NCBI GenBank assembly: GCA_037043235.1
Contig: JAWRVZ010000025.1
Location: 3,671,001-3,735,000, forward strand
Origin: Rhodeus uyekii
Taxonomy: Eukaryota > Chordata > Actinopteri > Cypriniformes > Acheilognathidae
DNA: 64,000 bases
Direction: 5' to 3'
Shown piece after piece: positions 23,901-37,114 of the stretch. The notes under the pieces were generated by a model. The model saw only the letters and a program-made list of their open reading frames with translations. It ran no database searches and was not told where the DNA came from. Numbering within the stretch: the first letter of the stretch is position 1; every line of letters begins with the position of its first letter. A program made the position numbers and the translations under genes.

Positions 23901-26900
23901 CAAAAAAGAAAATATCAATTCACAATTCAGTATGCAGATATTATGAATCCAAATGTTTGAATGGAGAGAGCATGTTCAGTGATGTGGATTTAATAAGCTT
24001 AACAAATATCAATACAGTGCTGCTTTGCAAGCATTGTAACAAAGTGAATATCATACAGTTGTTGAGTATTTCCAACCTTTTTTAATAAGTTCTGTCCTGC
24101 GATCTGTTTTTTCTCTCCATGGCATGCTGATGGATGGAAAAAATGACTTCTTTTCTTTAAACTCCTCCTCTCCTTGTCCGCTTTTCTGGGATGGTACAGA
24201 TGCTGCAACTTCTTTATTATCGCTGCTCTGCTCAGTATATATCTGTTCTGTTTCCTCTGTCCTTTGTGAAGTCACGTCTCTTGAAGTCCTTCTGCCAGGT
24301 TTCGGGAGAGGAGAGGGTGGAGGTGTGGCACCTTCAGATGGTTTAGGGGATGTAGCTGGTTTTTGGTAAAGGAGAGGTTTGGGGGCAAAGTTGTCGCCTT
24401 CAGTATGTGCGAAAGGTAGAGTACTTCTGCTAAACTTGCTTCGAGATTCTTTACTGGGTGCTACAGTGGTTCGAAATCCAACAATCTCTTGTTGCGGAGA
24501 AACAGGGCTAGACTTTTCCAATCGTGTAGAAGTGTCAGAAGTATCAGAGTCTTGGTCAATGGAGGTGAGGGGCACTGGGACACCTTCAAAACTGTCTCCT
24601 GCACTGTACCTTTTCTTTCTCTTCTCTGCTGATTGTTCACTGTGAAATCGAAGAGAGTAGTTGGTTCTTCTCAGCTTAATTCCAAAAGGTGTGGGCCGCT
24701 CATCACCACTCTGATCCTTCTGATCGCCTTCATCCCTTATGTCCAAATCTTCTGATTCTGCCTGACTCGAGGAGCCAGTCTCGGATCTCTGTGACTTAGG
24801 AGATCCATGTGGCGGACTAGGGACAAGAAAGGAGGGGAGGTCTTTGGCAAACATACATTCTTCTGCACTATCTACGATTCGAACAACCTTGCTTCCCCTG
24901 CTCTGCATTTTGGTACCTAAAGACAGCAACTCTGCTTTTTGAACAGAGGGAGCGTCTATAGATGCCGATTCTACTTTCACACCTTCTTCCTGACCAAAAA
25001 TCTCTGAGTTCCTGTTGGAATCAGGAAATTTCTTCCTGGCTGGTGTGATGGAAAACTTAGCACTCGCTGACATGGTTTTCCTGAGGTTGGTGTGAGAAAA
25101 TGGCACTGTATTTAGATCCTCACTAATCGGCCTGCGACTCTGATCTGGGTATTCAGGATATTTTCCCTCTTCAGCACCTTTAAAAATTTTGGATCGGATA
25201 CTTGCCCATTCTGCCAAGACAGCAGCATTGGATTGGTCTGCAGATAAGGAAGACTCATGAAAGGATTTGGTTTTCCCAGATTTACTGTCTGGAGATGTCT
25301 TGATCTTGGTTGGAGGAGTGCCCATGGCTTTTTTGCCCTCCGAAAGGCCAAGAAGCGATTTGCAGGCTGTATCCTTGATCTGATCAAGATTGACTGCAGT
25401 TCCACAAAGTTGGGCTCCTGTCACAAGAATTGCTGTATGTGGAACGTAAAGAGATGAAGACCGAGTTGGTGAATCTGTTGATCCTGGTGAAGATGCTTTT
25501 GCTCCCTCCCTGGTTTCAGTTGTTGTTTCACCCTGTTGGCCGATTGCTGGAGTAACAGGAGTGAGATTGACCTTCTGGAAGAGTATCTGCTTCTCGCCTG
25601 AGGAGACCTTGAACGTAAAGGGTCTCTGTCTTTCCTCCATTTCTCGCCATCTCAACTCTTCTGCTTTTCTTTTCCATTCTGGATCAGAAGCTCCAGTTTT
25701 CTCTTCTTGCTGTTGCCTCTTTTTTCCCTCCTCTTCCTCTAGTCTTTTCCTCTCAGCCTCCACATAGAGGCGTTCCTCTTCCTCTCTCTGCCATTTCTCC
25801 TCTAACTCTTGAAGCCTACGTTGTTCTGCCTCCTCCTCTTTTCTCCTTCTCTTCTCTTGCTCCCTATTTTTTCTTTCCTCTTCCATACGGAGATGCTCCA
25901 CCTCAAGTTCTTGTTGCCTTCTCTCCTCATCTGCTCTTCTTCTTTCCTCTTCCTCTTTCCTCATTCTTTCCTCTTCCTCTTTCCTCTTTTGCTTTTCATG
26001 TCTTATTCTTCGCTCTTCCTCTTCTATCCTCTCTTCTTCCCTTTTTTTCCTCTCCTCTTCCTCTTGCTGCTTCCTCTCCTCTTCCTCCTTTTGCAGCTTT
26101 TCTTCTTCCTGTATGCGCTGCTTTTCATCTTCTAGCCTCTGCTCCTCAATTCTCCTTTGCTGTTCCTCCATCTTTCTTTCTTCCTCTTGTTCCCTTCTCT
26201 GAAGCTCTAAGCGTTCTTGCTCCTCCTCATGAAATTGTCGCCTCACCGATTTCTCAGTGGGTTCATAATCTCCTTTGCTCCTATGGATAATGTTATAATC
26301 CTCTCTTGACAAATCAAACACTTCTTCTTCTTTTTGTGTTTCGGATTCCTCTTGCATTTCAGAGAAATCTTCTTCTTGAAAGTCCTGAAATATATTTAAA
26401 GTTGCAGAACTTAATGTTTTGGAGTTATTTTCTTATAAGTGATAGTTCACCCAAAAATTTAAATGTAGTCATAATTTACTTATTCTCATGTCATTCCAAA
26501 CCTGTATGACTTTCTTTCTTCTGCAGACCACAAAATAATACGTTAATACAGTACAATCAAAGTCAAAGTTGTTTTGGAACCCATTGACTTAAGTTAAAGC
26601 ATTCTTCAAAATCAAATTTGTGGTTGGCACCGATACCCCCGTGGGAGCTCACAGACATTTCCAACTCGCTCTCTACCACTTTGCTTCCTGTCTGCTTATT
26701 GTCCTATCATTTTAAAGGCTAAAATGGCAAAATAAAAAAAATGCCTTTGTGTTTCACAGAAGAAAGAAAGTCATATGTTTGTTTCAACATGATTGTGAGT
26801 AAATTATGCTTTCTATTTTTGGGTAAACTCACTTTTACCATCCCTTTTACATAAAATCTATCCTAACAGATGCTGTTCACATTTTGAAGAAAACTTTTCC

Positions 26901-29900
26901 GTTTACCTGTGTAAACCTTCTGTGTTTGCGAGATACCCTCTGGTTCTTCGGTTTGACAGACAGTTTGTGTTTGGCAGCAGTATTGTCCAAGCGTGGGACA
27001 GACTGAGGGACAGCATCTAGATTGATGGACTCAATTGTGCCGGGGGGAGGTGGGCGCTTAGAGCGTGGAGATTTGACTGGAGTTCTGTGCTGGACCTTGT
27101 CATGGCTGACAGCCTAATTGTAAAGCAAAAACACAAAACAATCTGAATCTGTGACTATGGTAGAGCAGGGTTCTGAAGCATGTTATTATGTCTATGGAAT
27201 CAATAGCCACTTTTCCACCGTTGAGCCAAACCGTTCTCATTGTAAAAAGTGACTGAGTTATGGAGGATAGTCAGATATTTCTTTTAATTTTATTATTAAC
27301 TTATGTTTACTTCACTCAATTAGCGCACGTAACCAGCAGCAGTGAAACTGGTAGCCAGGCAACAGACGAGACCAATCCTGAGTGGCGACGTCACGAGCAT
27401 TATACCAGCAAGGTTCAGCATGGTTAGCCAACCGTGCTGAAAATTCCAGGCCGAGAGCGGATAATAATGGTGCCGTGTCGAACCAAGCCCAAGTAGAAAT
27501 ATAACTGGAACTGTTCCTTACCATTCTTATAACCATTTCCCCCAGTGGTGGAAAAATGTATTGATTAGTCTGATAGTATTATAATTTTCAGCAACGATAA
27601 TGATAATGATAAAATGTATATCTTGAATGTTAAATGCTTTCAATAATTGTGCCTGCCAAGTGCATAAATTTTCATTTTGGCAGAAGATGGAATCGTTCTT
27701 AGAACATTACTCTCTAAAACAGAGCAGTGATCTTTAACTGTACTAGTATGTGACTGTGATGTAAATTGTGACTGACATAGCAGTACTATGTTACTATATG
27801 TAAGTAATGGATAATAATTTAGGGATCAACTTACTATTTCCTTGGCTTCAGTCTCCTGTGGTTCATTCTCCACCTGAGCAAGAACCCTCAGTGGACTTTG
27901 TGGTACCTCTTCCTCATCTGAGCTACCTTCATCTCCCTCACTCTTTCTAAGTGATTGGGGCCTCTGACCAAATTTGATATTTTGTCCAATTTGCCTCTGT
28001 CAACAAAAGCATAGAGAGTAAATTAATGGACAAAACTGCCTAATGCCTAAAAGAAAAATAATCAATCTCATGTAATGCTAATTTATGTTGAAAAAGTCTG
28101 GTGCATGGCTTGATTTTGTGCATATGGACATTTTTTAATGATACTATTTGTTACACCTGAATGTTCTTGACTTTGTCTGAAACGTTCTCCTGGGACATTG
28201 TTTGTCCTGGTTGTGTCTTCTCCGACTCCTCAGGGATAAATACGCTCTCGTGTGAAAAGGCTCGGGACCCTAGGGTGTTTAACTCCCTGTGAATACAGAT
28301 TTTTTAATTACAATTAATTAATTAACACTTTTTAATTACAGCACATCTGTGAATGTTTTCAATACACAATTGTGGTACAACAACTCTGGTAGCATCTAAA
28401 ATAAAGTACATAATTTTGCATAAATTATGCATGGCAGACCCAGCTAAAATTGTTATAAAATACTTCAGAGAATTACCTTAGATACTGATTGTTCTCTTCG
28501 TTAACTGTGGCCACCCCATTGCAGACATCATCAGTGGAGTGGCTAGGTTTAAGTTCAGATCCCTCAAACCCACGTTCTGCTTCCCTCCTTTTCTTCTTCC
28601 CAAATAGACGCCTCAATGGCTGGAATTTTCCCTGCCGTCGCCGCTCTAGTAAGAAGTGGAGGGAAGAATGGTGATAGTCAATAAGTAGTAAAAGGCTAGT
28701 GCTAGTGCTGTCTATATAAGCATACCGCATTTTTTGTAGTATGTACAGTAGTGCATGTACAGTATGTGAGCATTTCTAATTAATGGTGATGAAATGTAGG
28801 ACCAGAACAGATTAGACGCTACGGATTCAGGCTGTATTGTGTGAAAGTCCTTGTCCTGAGACAGCCTTGTATAATTATGGTGAACAAATGTTCCATTTAA
28901 ACATTAGTTTGAGAAAAGAGAGAAGTTTCATAGCAAGATAGCAATCTAGTCAATAAAACGCATACAAAACGTGAGTTGCATCTGGTTTTTCAAGCTATTT
29001 TCTGTATTGCTCTTGCTAATGTTTTTGCATCAGCATGAGCCCTGCAATCAACATATGACTAACAATCATGGATAAGACACGTGGAGGTAGAAACTGCAAA
29101 ACCTTTTACCTAAATGTATGACTCAAATAATGCTTTAGACTACAAGAATAAACCACTGAGCATCTTGTATTGTGCAGATTTTCTTTCAGGAGTGGTAATA
29201 CAGGGGGATGTTCCTCCTAATCACAGGTTGTTCACTTGTAGTTTTGTAAGGTACTATTCTTCTAGCTGCTTGGATGGAAATGTGTTTTGAAAAGGGCTAT
29301 ACAAAGTATTGAAACTCATCTGGGTTTGTAGCTTCTACTTAATGTTAAATAAACTACTTTGTTTTCCATCCGCTACTTATGTTAACAACATAGCAACTGA
29401 GAATTAAATCTGAGCTTCATTACCAACAATCAAGCACAAAAGTATAAACAACTGATTCCTAATGTGTACAAAAACAATCTTTAGAGAATTTACAGAATAA
29501 TTCACAACCTACCGATTAAAGTGGAAATCAGCAGGTGTAGAATGTGACTCTGACTGACTGAATCATACGGTTTCTATGTAGCATGACATTAAACCAGTGA
29601 TAAGACAAAGGACCTTTGATTTGTATGGAGAGCTCTGGAGAAACCATTTCCTGAGACTAGAAAGTAATTAGGAATCATAAACGCTATGGAGATAAGACTA
29701 GTTTACATCAAGGAGTTTATAAATTAAATTATATGTAAAACATACAAAATAAAATACACGACTGGTTAACAGTTTGGGGTCTGTAAGATATTTTAATGAC
29801 AATTTATTTTTTAATGTAAGAAGTCCCTTATGTTTAAACAGTAACATTGTAAAATATTATAATAATTTATTCCTGTGATAGTAAAGCCGAATTTTCAGCT

Positions 29901-31883
29901 ACTCCAGTCTTCAGTGTCGCATGATCCTTCAGGAATTATTGTAATATACTGATTTTGTGCTCAAGACACATTTCTTATCAATATTGAAAACAGTTGTGCT
30001 GCCCACTTTTTTTTAGTAGAATTTTTGTTTTTCAGAATTCTTTGATAAATAGAACCTTAACATACTTGTCTTTCCTTTCACTATCGATCGATTTAATACA
30101 TCCTTGTTGAGTAAAAGGATTCATTTCTGGCACCAACTTTTGAATGGTATAGTATAAGCATAATTCTCTTTTTTGAAAATCAGTTACTTTCATTTGTCAA
30201 TTTCTTCCTGTTATGTGTATATAAGTGATTTTTGTCTAGTACTGCCTGCAGGTCCTTTCTTAGTGCTTCTTAATTTTTTTAAAAGTCGACCATATTTTCT
30301 GTTTCTAAGTTTGTGTTTGTGTGTGACTGTATCTCTGCGTTGTAGGAGCTCCAAGTGAAAAGGCTGGAGTGACAGGGCCACTCTACACCACAGAGTGGAT
30401 AAATTCAGCTAGAGATCAGCGTGGATCTGTTACAGGCTAAAAGTGGAAAGTAGTGTGGAGTTACACGGCAAGTGTATTGCTGCACAAAACACAATAACAA
30501 AGAAAGTATAAGACATTTGGTACCTGCCGTCAGTGGCCACTTCTGTTGTTCCTGAAGTTACTATCACTCCTGAGTTTACTGCTTTACGAGCAGGTATGAC
30601 TGGATTTTATGATTTCTCATATTTTGTCTCTTCATTTCCCCTTGAAAGCCTCGTCCAAGTAACAATCTGTTCGCAGCTGCTGCTACACAATTTCTCTGGC
30701 CCACAATGCAGTGCTGCAGGCGTCCTCAATCACTGAGGCATATGATGAGAGTGGACACCACTCAGCCAGAGAAACAGCCCTCGATGTGTCTCCCTTTTAC
30801 TTCTCCATACTACAACCACTATACACTCAAATACGGCCTTCCTGCTCCTATGATTCTCAGTACTGCTAGATAAATTCACTCAGATCTGACTGTTCCTATC
30901 ACTTCTTCACAAAATCTCAAACCCATGTCTGTCCCACTTAACAACAAAGGAATACTAAACCTTGCTCCTTGCACCCTTGTACGAGATTTCTCACTAGTGT
31001 CCCATGGAACTGACTACATTAATGTTATTTATCATAAATACCATAATTGGCACTTTTCTTTTTATCAGCTCTGTATTTGTTTAAATAACAGTGGTACATA
31101 TCAGTAAAAACATATAGAAACAAGCTCAAACTAAAGCATGCCACACACGTCAGCCATGCTGAGAAAGAATGAAATTAGTCACACATGGGAAATTAATAGT
31201 TAAACGTGGTTATAAAGTTTGAGGGCACAAGGTTCACTCATAAAGGTGTGTAAATCATGGAAATCAAAAATAACACGTGATTAAGTCATATTTAAAAGAC
31301 TTAGAATTCACACAGATATGAAAATCATTTTTCCTTGCTCATGTCATGACATTTTGGAAAATGTAATGGTCGCTGTGTTCGATGCAATTGCTACGAATGT
31401 GGACTGGAGCTTTCAAACTTCATAGGACACAAAAGCACCATAAAAGTGGTTCATGTGACTCCTGCGAAGATCAAAATTTAAGGTGAAAATGTAGGTATCC
31501 ATCTGCATGGATGAGAGAATTAGCAATAAAAGCTCCAGTCTCCACAATCACTGTAATTGCAAACAACATTAAAGAGAGTCTTTCAAATAAAACCTTCATA
31601 TATCTTTGGCATGAGTGTGCGTAAATATTTACAGAATTGTGGTTTTTGAGTGAAATATTCTTTTAAATACACAACGGCACGCAGACACAGCACACAATTT
31701 TTGAAGTTTTTGGTTCAGTTCTTAAAGAGACAGTGCTGATCTTTGGTGCATTTAGTGCTGCACTGTCACTTTAAGAGCAGGCCGTTTGCAAAGATCCTCA
31801 CTATGTTTTTGTTTACCTGGGCCTTCAGATACTGTTACCTCTACCCGCTCCTCAAGCTTAGCCTCCTTACTGTCCGTCGCCAT
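20947..31883 (-). CDS. cracd: CRACD (KIAA1211), capping protein inhibiting regulator of actin dynamics
   Basis: Promotes actin polymerisation by restraining capping protein. Coding exons on the - strand: 31883-31817 (ATG 31883-31881), 28645-28477, 28286-28157, 27996-27835, 27113-26907, 26384-24077, 23721-23537, 23134-22975 and 21107-20947; 1182 aa (human 1233). Matches to human CRACD include GSRAFSHESVFIPE, IGQNIKFGQRP, GTIESINLDAVP, AKHKLSVKPKNQRVS, SVPHTAILVTGAQLCGTAVN, KDLPSFLVPSPP, FGIKLRRTNYSLRF, PLWITLALQKQKGFREQQ and the C-terminus STEPAWLALAKRKAKAW. The 2.3 kb exon holds a long Glu/Arg/Lys charged coiled-coil (about residues 270-480). Residues 183-200 resemble a capping-protein-interaction motif. 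The first two exons add a basic KFQPLRRLFGKKKRR segment absent from the usual human start. The donor near 23537 is uncertain (23539 is an alternative with different phase). Confidence 0.95.
21300..22900 (-). mobile_element. Tc1-like DNA transposon, defective, in last cracd intron
   Basis: Long inverted terminal repeats: the left end (GTGGTCAGAATTATTAGCA, then AAATAAATCTGCATTGTTTA) is mirrored near 22790-22900 (GGTGCCAATAATTCTGACCA). The interior reads on the - strand as Tc1 transposase, for example KDFPRITNGELQKLVESWG at 22305 downwards, but frameshifts and stops break it. A SINE-tail fragment sits inside it near 21757-21812. It lies wholly inside the cracd intron 21108-22974 and runs in the same strand sense as the gene. 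Confidence 0.85.
21755..21815 (-). repeat. SINE/MITE tail nested in the Tc1 copy
   Basis: TTTACGTTTATGCATTTTGC followed by AGACGCTTTTATCCAATACA: the inverse of the ubiquitous teleost SINE-type tail. It interrupts the Tc1-like transposase region, so it was probably inserted after the Tc1 element arrived. Confidence 0.6.
26438..26845. mobile_element. Foldback MITE (GATAGTTCACCCAAAAAT family) in cracd intron
   Basis: Left end GTGATAGTTCACCCAAAAAT with ATGTCATTCCAAACCTGTAT close behind. Right end ATTTTTGGGTAAACTCAC, preceded by AGAAGAAAGAAAGTCATATG, is the inverse of the left arm. This is a very abundant non-autonomous element in cyprinid genomes. Related copies lie at 47100-47375 and 53945-54365. 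Confidence 0.75.
28646..31816 (-). other. cracd: cracd intron 1, about 3.2 kb, non-coding
   Basis: No exon-like sequence found. It contains a degenerate copy (about 29770-30140) of the TTTGGGGTC/GACCCCAAA-ended repeat described elsewhere. The rest is unremarkable AT-rich sequence; short open frames here lack splice or codon support. Confidence 0.5.
29770..30140. mobile_element. Degenerate MITE with GTTTGGGGTCTGTAAG end
   Basis: Starts CAGTTTGGGGTCTGTAAGAT, has the internal GAATTTTCAGC and CATGATCCTTCAGGAATTATT landmarks of this family, and ends in a weak inverse of the start (GGCACCAACTTTTGAATGG). Compare the better-preserved copies at 35290-35700 and 37115-37570. Confidence 0.6.
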
Positions 31884-32429
31884 GGTTACGACGGGCTTTG
31901 TCTGCAGCAAGGCTAGAGGGGGGATAAACATGAACACAGAGGTATTTTCCTCATTGATGTGTGCAAGTCTGAAAAGAAAATTGAAGGCGTAGATAACAAT
32001 AATAGGAGACAGAAAGGCTAAGAGAGATCATGAGACACTTGCATCACTTTCCTTTTCTTTCCTTCTGGGTTATTTCATAAAACCTTTTTTTTTCAATGCT
32101 TCATCTGTTTTTATTATCATCGTAATCTCTTAGCTCAAACACAGTCTTCCTTTGGTCCTGGGTTTATTTCTTGCCATCACTTGGTTTCAAATAACAGGAC
32201 CATCTATCTCTCTGTGGTGGGAATTTGCTAAGATTTGGGGATTTGCATCTTGCAGATCAAAACCTTATGCTTTACTGGGACAATAAACTTTACTTGGCAA
32301 CACAAAAGTCTGGATATATGCCCAGTTAGAATGCTCTTCAGTCATAATTTAAAAATGTACTACTGCTATGTTAAAAAAATCAAAACATCAAATTTTTCTT
32401 ACTTGCTGTATAACTGACCACACATATAT

Positions 32430-33494
32430 ACAGTTGTGTTCAGAAGTATTGGCACCCCTGGATCAAAGATGATTGTAAAAATAAATCTGCATTGTTTATC
32501 TTTTTAATTTTAAAAAATTGCAAAGATCTAACCTTTCATTGAAGTGAAAGAATTGAAAGTGTGTGTGTGTGTGTGGGGGGGGGGGGGGTCCACATTATGA
32601 AATAAATGTTTTTCTCCAAAACACGTTGACCACAATTATTGGCACCCCGAGAATTATGAGTAAAATATCTCAGAAGAATATTCATAATATTCCCATTAAT
32701 ATAATTTTTTTTTACCACACCAGGGTGACTAATAACATGACATTTTCTAGCTATGACTATAAATATGAGGAAACAAAGGGAACAAATTCCCTTGATCATC
32801 CATCTCAGAATATTGTTCTGCAGTAAAAGATTGTTGAGCTTCACAAAATAGAAAGCGGCTTTAAGAAAACAGCTAAAACATTGAAATTCCCCATTTCCAC
32901 CTTCAGGGAAATAATTAAGAAGTTCCAATCAATTAAAGATGTTACGAATCTGCCAGGAAGAGGACATGTCTATATTATCTTAATGTGCAGCGAGGAGAAA
33001 AGATTGAATGGCCAAAGACTTTCCAAGGATCACAGATGGAGAATTGCAGAGATTAGTTGAGTCTTGGGTTCATAAAAAACTAATGTTCTTTGAGATGGTT
33101 TTAAGAAAAATCCTCCTCGCTTTATCCAAAAACAAACTCCAGCATATTCAGTTGTCAGACACGACTGGAACAAACAGGACTGTGTTATGTGGTCAGAAAA
33201 AAATAGATTTTTGACATCAGATGTGTTTGGTGCAAACAGGCATTAAAAGTACCCCATGCTCACAATTAAGTCCACCGCTGAATCTTTAATGTTGTGGGAC
33301 TGGAAATTTGTTTTGGAGAAAAATATTTATTTCAAATTTACCCCCCACTTTCAATTATTTTACTTCAATGAAAGGTTAGGTTTTTGGAGTTTCAGTTAAT
33401 AAAAGATCAAAAGGATAAACAATGCAGATTTATTTTTTACAGCCATATTTGATAATATTTACCAGGGGTGCCAATCATTCTGACCACATCTGTA
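32430..33494 (+). mobile_element. Tc1-like DNA transposon, defective, about 1.06 kb
   Basis: Inverted terminal repeats of about 90 bp: the left end (CAGTTGTGTTCAGAAGTATT, GGCACCCCTGG) is mirrored at the right end (CCAGGGGTGCCAATCATTCT, ACCACATCTGTA). The interior + strand reads as a broken Tc1 transposase (AKDFPRITDGELQRLVESW near 33008, preceded by an NLPGRG-like linker near 32950). About 30 bases of GT/G microsatellite expansion (32559-32589) lie inside the left part. It is the same family as the copy at 21300-22900 but shorter. Confidence 0.85.
32559..32589 (+). repeat. (GT)n(G)n microsatellite
   Basis: Nine or so GT units run directly into a tract of about 15 G. It lies inside the left arm of the Tc1 element. 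G-tract length may be assembly-sensitive. Confidence 0.9.
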
Positions 33495-35289
33495 GCTTTG
33501 CTCAAGTTATATCTTTCTCTGAATACTACAAGAAACTATTGCTATAAAAATATTAAATATTTAATGTCGTTTTTTATTAAATATTCGTGTAACATTGTAC
33601 AATGGGCTAATGCACAATCTTCTGGTCATTGCAAAATAAACCCCTTCAAAATGACAACCAATTGGGATTTTTTTTGTGTGATAATGATCAACTGACAGTA
33701 TGTTATCCCTTACACACAAAAAGGGAACGTAAAGGATATATGAATATATGTAGAGTAATTAAATTGTGTATACAATACTTATTTATATAGAAAAGAACAT
33801 TTGTGCTAAAAAAAATAAATTATGATGATTTAAGAACATTTATTTCAATTTTAAGATAAAGTAAAACTTTATATAAAAATGTAAATATTAGATTAAAAAA
33901 CTAACTTTAAAAAGCTATAAATGTTGATTTGCAACTAACTGAAATTAATATGTAGAATTATAAAAAAGAAAAAGAAAAAAAGAAAAGCTAATTCAAATGA
34001 CAAAAGTATTTAATAAGATTACCAAACTAATATTTAAATGAAAAAGTAACTGAAAATATAAAAATGTGCAGTTGTTTACAGCAGTGTGTGTATGTATGTA
34101 CATTCTAGGGTGTGTAATTGCAGAGTATTGTGTCTGTGGAGACCTTGATAGTTGTTTGTAATGTGTAGTGCAGTTTCCCTCCACAGAGTTAGAGTGCAGT
34201 ATTGCATCATATATATGCCTGTTCAGCAATCTGTGCATAATATAATCTTAATGGCTATTTAGAAAGTACTTTTCTACCATCTTGTTTTAATGGAACCCCA
34301 TAGGATTTGCTGCAAGATACAGCATATAGAAAAAGCAAAAATGTGAATTATTTTACAAATTACCACAGTATCAACTCAAATTCTCACGCATAATGTGTGC
34401 ATAATGTGATTTAGTAATGTGATCATCAGTCCAAAAATAAAGCAAATGTGCTTTTTTCCATATTGCTTCTGGAATTCCACATACGCTCATTCAGAATGCG
34501 AGTGCACGTTGTCTCAAAACCTGCATTCCTTTTGGCAGCACAGTATTGCACTAAATGTTAAACACAGCAAACTGTAAATGATTACAGTCTTACATCATCC
34601 TTAAGTAGTTTGTCTTTGTATGAGAAGACAGTGTCCTCTAATGGCTCGCAGGGTCATCTTGGAAGTTTCACTGTCTAAACAGGCTCAGCTGCTGCTTGAA
34701 TGGATCAATGTGTCTTTGTCTGTTTGTGATGCTAGTCCAGATGTGTTTATGCACATGCACCTGCGGTACAAGTGTACACGTGGTCCAAACCGTGTGCGTA
34801 TTCGTCATGTTCTGGCCCACATGCACATGTTAGCGAATGAGCTTGCTTGTGTTGTGCGCATTAAAGAAGCTCCAGACAAAATGATGATGGCGAAAGTGCA
34901 CGTCGCAGCCACATGCACTGCAGCAGGACACTGAAATACCCCAGACAAACAAAAAAGACTGCAGCAGAGCTACAGTAAGTTAGTGGCTAAGTTAGCGCTA
35001 GCTGCTACAGTGCTAATTTAACTAAGAGCAATTCTAATCATGTTTACAAACATTTCTAGCCCAGGCCTGCCTCTATTCGACCAAACCAGTGGGCTATAAA
35101 ATGAGCGATACAGTAAGTGGATTCCTGGAATGTTTTTTTGCTCTGTGACTCCTGAACCTAAAAGCAACATGACAAATTATTAGTAGTCATACGAGATGCC
35201 ATAATGCCCCTCATGAAGAGATTGAAATATTGCAAATACAATTCATGAAAGATGATGCTGCGCTAGTAAGTGATTTAGGCCATGTACAA

Positions 35290-35700
35290 TACTGATCCAA
35301 AGTTTGGTGTCAGTAAGATTTTTTTTTTTATAAAGAAATTAACAGCTTTAGTCAGCAAGGATGCGTTCAATTAATCAAAAGTGATAGTTAAGACATTAAT
35401 GTTACAAATTATTTCTGTTTCCAATAAATGCTGTTCTTTCGAACTTTCTATTCATTAAAGAATCCTGAAAAGTATAGTAAATCATCACATGATTAGAATG
35501 ATTTCTGAAGAATCATATGACACTAAAGACTGGCGTAATTATGCTGAAAATATAGCTTTTCTATCACAGGAAAATATATTTTAAATTGTAATAATATTTC
35601 ATAATGTTACTTATACTGAAATAAATGCAGCCTTGGTGAGCATAAGAGACAAAAACATCTTACCGACCCCAAACATTTTGCTATAGCTTTGTGAAAGAAA
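35290..35700. mobile_element. MITE with TTTGG(G/T)GTC...GACCCCAAA inverted ends
   Basis: Left CCAAAGTTTGGTGTCAGTAA, right TTACCGACCCCAAACATTTT. The interior contains the family landmarks ATGCAGCCTTGGTGAGCATA near the right end and TCATATGACACTAAAGACTGG. Two such copies occur within 2.3 kb here. Confidence 0.75.
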
Positions 35701-37114
35701 GCTTGACTAAACGGCAAACGCTCAGATGCTATCTTTTAAGAATTACTATTGATTAAGTAATCTTTCCACTGCAAAGGAGGCATAGAAGGCAACATAAATG
35801 CATTTACAAATCACAATCTTACAAAATTGTTCACCACAATTTTTAGCATAATGTTGCCTTCTGTGTTGATTCTCATTCACAGCTATTGCTATGACAACAG
35901 TGACATTTAAGGCGATTTTGATGTGTATAGTATGTTATGTACACAGAACTAAAGTCTCATCAGAGATGCATCAGATACTAGTGGATGATGCAGGTCAGTG
36001 CGGGCATAAAGACGAGCCACGTCACCATGATTCTAGCCTAAATATAAAACGGGATTCGGAGCTGTCAGTAATGCCTGCACATTGAGCAAATCACACTTAA
36101 TGCATTATGTATCAGGGGTGAAATGATCTTGCCTTGTGCAAAGGGCCGTATATTATTATGATAGCAAGCTAGCTTCACTCGTACAATGGGGCGGCTTGGA
36201 GGTACAGCTAGAAATCACTGAAGCAAAATGGGATGGCTGACTGCGCAGCGTATAGCAAAGCTGGTCTAGTTGCCTGTGCTTACTGAGCACAAAAGCACAC
36301 TTTTACCTAATTCAGCCGCACAGCTGGAAAGAGCTGCACACCACTGAAGGAAAACCTTAGGGAACATGGATTCAACCTTCTGCACCTTTTTTACAAAGCT
36401 CAGTTGCTGCTCCTTGCTGCTTTAGGAAAAACATATAACAAAACCATTGAATCACAACTTATAGATCTCTAGTAACAGCATGCCTTATCTTAAGAATGTT
36501 TATTGAAGTATGAAGGCTAATATTGCTAATTGTGTTGGTTCTGGATGAATGATGGTTATGGAGCTCAAATGAACACAAATCTGTCATCAATCGCCCATAA
36601 GACCTCAATGGATGTTAGGGTTGCCTTTCAAAGCTTGACTTCAGCATTATTAAACCAGGCAATTCTGATTCAAATATAACTCTTATGAACTCTGTGGCAG
36701 TCTAACTTGCATTGATATACATTGAGGGGCTTGGGGCTAGTTGTCACAATTTTTACTTTGTGTGTAGGTGGATTTTTGGAAGTCAGTTTGTGTATACCCA
36801 CTTTAAACTCTATTGCCCAGGAAAATACCATAATTTATGGGGAAAGTTGCCACATTGGAACCTTTAAAATATTTGAAACAAAACAAAATAATAATATATA
36901 ATATATGAACATTACAATGTTTAAAACATGTTACAACTTGCTCCAACATATAATTTCTTAAAACTGTATCAGATTTTCAGAATAACACAGTTTAGCTTGG
37001 TAAAATATATAGTTGACTCTTCTCTGAATTCATAAGGTTTTGAATCTGCAAGGGGCTTTTTTGTAGAATTTCCCATTTGTCTAAATGATTAGTAATAATA
37101 TTAATTATAATTTA

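Noticed and set aside
25809..26135. Leu/Phe/Ser-rich + strand frame that looks like a membrane protein
   Set aside because: Exact antisense of the Glu/Arg-rich coiled-coil of cracd; the hydrophobic look is an artefact of reading GAG/GAA codons backwards.
32536..32928. 130-codon - strand frame
   Set aside because: Antisense across the Tc1-like element and its microsatellite.
34620..34934. 104-codon + strand open frame with CpGs
   Set aside because: Starts without context, no homology recognised, no exon partners; kept only as possible non-coding sequence.
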